This document shows, in pieces, positions 5,445 through 5,862 of a stretch of 5,862 nucleotides of DNA. Each line of letters begins with the position of its first letter. Position 1 is the first letter of the stretch. Position numbers and translations under genes: made by a program. This DNA comes from Candidatus Anoxychlamydiales bacterium. GTDB taxonomy: Bacteria > Chlamydiota > Chlamydiia > Chlamydiales > SM23-39. The DNA lies in contig JAAKFW010000103.1 of the NCBI GenBank assembly GCA_011064905.1, positions 1-5,862 on the forward strand. Direction: 5' to 3'. Under the pieces are notes generated by a model. The model was given only the letters and a program-made list of their open reading frames with translations, was not told the origin of the DNA and searched no databases.

Positions 5445-5862
5445 CAGATATAAAAGAGTTATACCAAGAGATCATTTTAGAGCATAGTAGATGCCCTAGA
5501 AACTTTAAAGAGATGGATAGGCCAACAAATTGCGCGAATGGTCACAATGCTATGTGTGGCGACACTCTAAGAGTGTGCTTAAAATTAGATGATAAAGAAA
5601 TTATAAAAGACATATCTTTTAAAGGTGTTGGCTGCGCCATTTGTATAGCATCAGCATCACTTATGACAGAAGCTGTTTTAGGTAAAACTCTAAAAGAAGC
5701 AAAAAAAATATTTGATCATTTTCATTCTATGGTTACTTCTGATTGTAACTTTGAATGCTTAAATCTATCTGAGCAAAAATTAAAAGCTCTATCAGGCGTA
5801 AAAAAATATCCTATGAGAGTTAAATGTGCAACACTCGCTTGGCATACTCTTATTCTAGCTTT
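5441..5862 (+). CDS. sufU: SufU, sulfur acceptor/transfer protein partnered with SufS (C-terminus cut by window edge)
   Basis: SufU belongs to the IscU-like fold. In Bacillus-type systems it is a zinc protein that takes persulfide from SufS rather than acting as a scaffold. The frame starts at ATG 5441, overlapping the sufS stop in ATGA, and stays open for 140 codons to the edge; family length is about 140-155, so little is missing. The N-terminus (DIKELYQEIILEHSRCPRNF) is typical. Expected metal ligands are present: Cys39 and Asp41 (MCGD), Cys65 (GVGCAIC) and Cys129 (VKCATLAWHTL). The stretch of about 20 residues between GKTL and LSGVKKYPMR is the insertion that separates SufU from IscU. Beyond the ligands there are five further cysteines (18, 31, 46, 68, 102) plus Cys106, an unusually high number. 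Because the operon has SufU and no SufE in view, SufU is the likely SufS partner. Confidence 0.93.
   Translation, partial: MTDIKELYQEIILEHSRCPRNFKEMDRPTNCANGHNAMCGDTLRVCLKLDDKEIIKDISFKGVGCAICIASASLMTEAVLGKTLKEAKKIFDHFHSMVTSDCNFECLNLSEQKLKALSGVKKYPMRVKCATLAWHTLILA

Noticed and set aside
807..5862. A novel gene cluster or a transporter operon suggested by the ABC ATPase
   Set aside because: No permease gene is present, and SufC is flanked by clear SufB and SufD with all family motifs; this is a standard SUF assembly operon.

Overview
The window carries the SUF iron-sulfur cluster assembly operon of an AT-rich bacterium, sufB-sufC-sufD-sufS-sufU, all on the + strand from position 807 to the right edge. 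A divergent, unrecognised membrane-protein gene runs off the left edge. No previously undescribed system is evident. The genes are a well-known pathway, and the less ordinary signals lie in the intergenic and leader DNA and in the divergent gene.

Organism: the sequence is strongly A+T-rich, uses the standard code (TGG for Trp, TGA as a real stop at the end of sufS), and the genes are packed with 18, 4 and 5 nt gaps and one ATGA overlap. The SufB and SufC sequences resemble those I know from Alphaproteobacteria (for example the KAPKGLNEDI and VNYPKIDYQDI stretches of SufB). A low-GC alphaproteobacterium, either host-associated or a streamlined free-living type, is my best guess. A low-GC gammaproteobacterium with the same gene order cannot be excluded from this window.

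Layout: 1-515 (- strand) is the N-terminal part of an unrecognised protein with one clear transmembrane segment and a proline-rich linker. 516-806 is a divergent intergenic region. It holds a probable promoter for the leftward gene with an 11-base A/T run in its spacer, a short segment of unusually high G+C, several TATAAT matches on the + strand, and two mutually exclusive predicted hairpins just before the sufB ribosome binding site. 807-2243 is sufB, 2262-3008 sufC, 3013-4209 sufD, 4215-5444 sufS, and 5441-5862 sufU (cut by the window edge a few residues before its expected end).

How the genes work together: SufS removes sulfur from cysteine as a persulfide. SufU most likely accepts it. 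SufB, SufC and SufD form the ATP-driven scaffold on which the cluster is built. No SufE, SufA, SufT, IscR or SufR gene is seen inside the window; any of these could lie further right or elsewhere.
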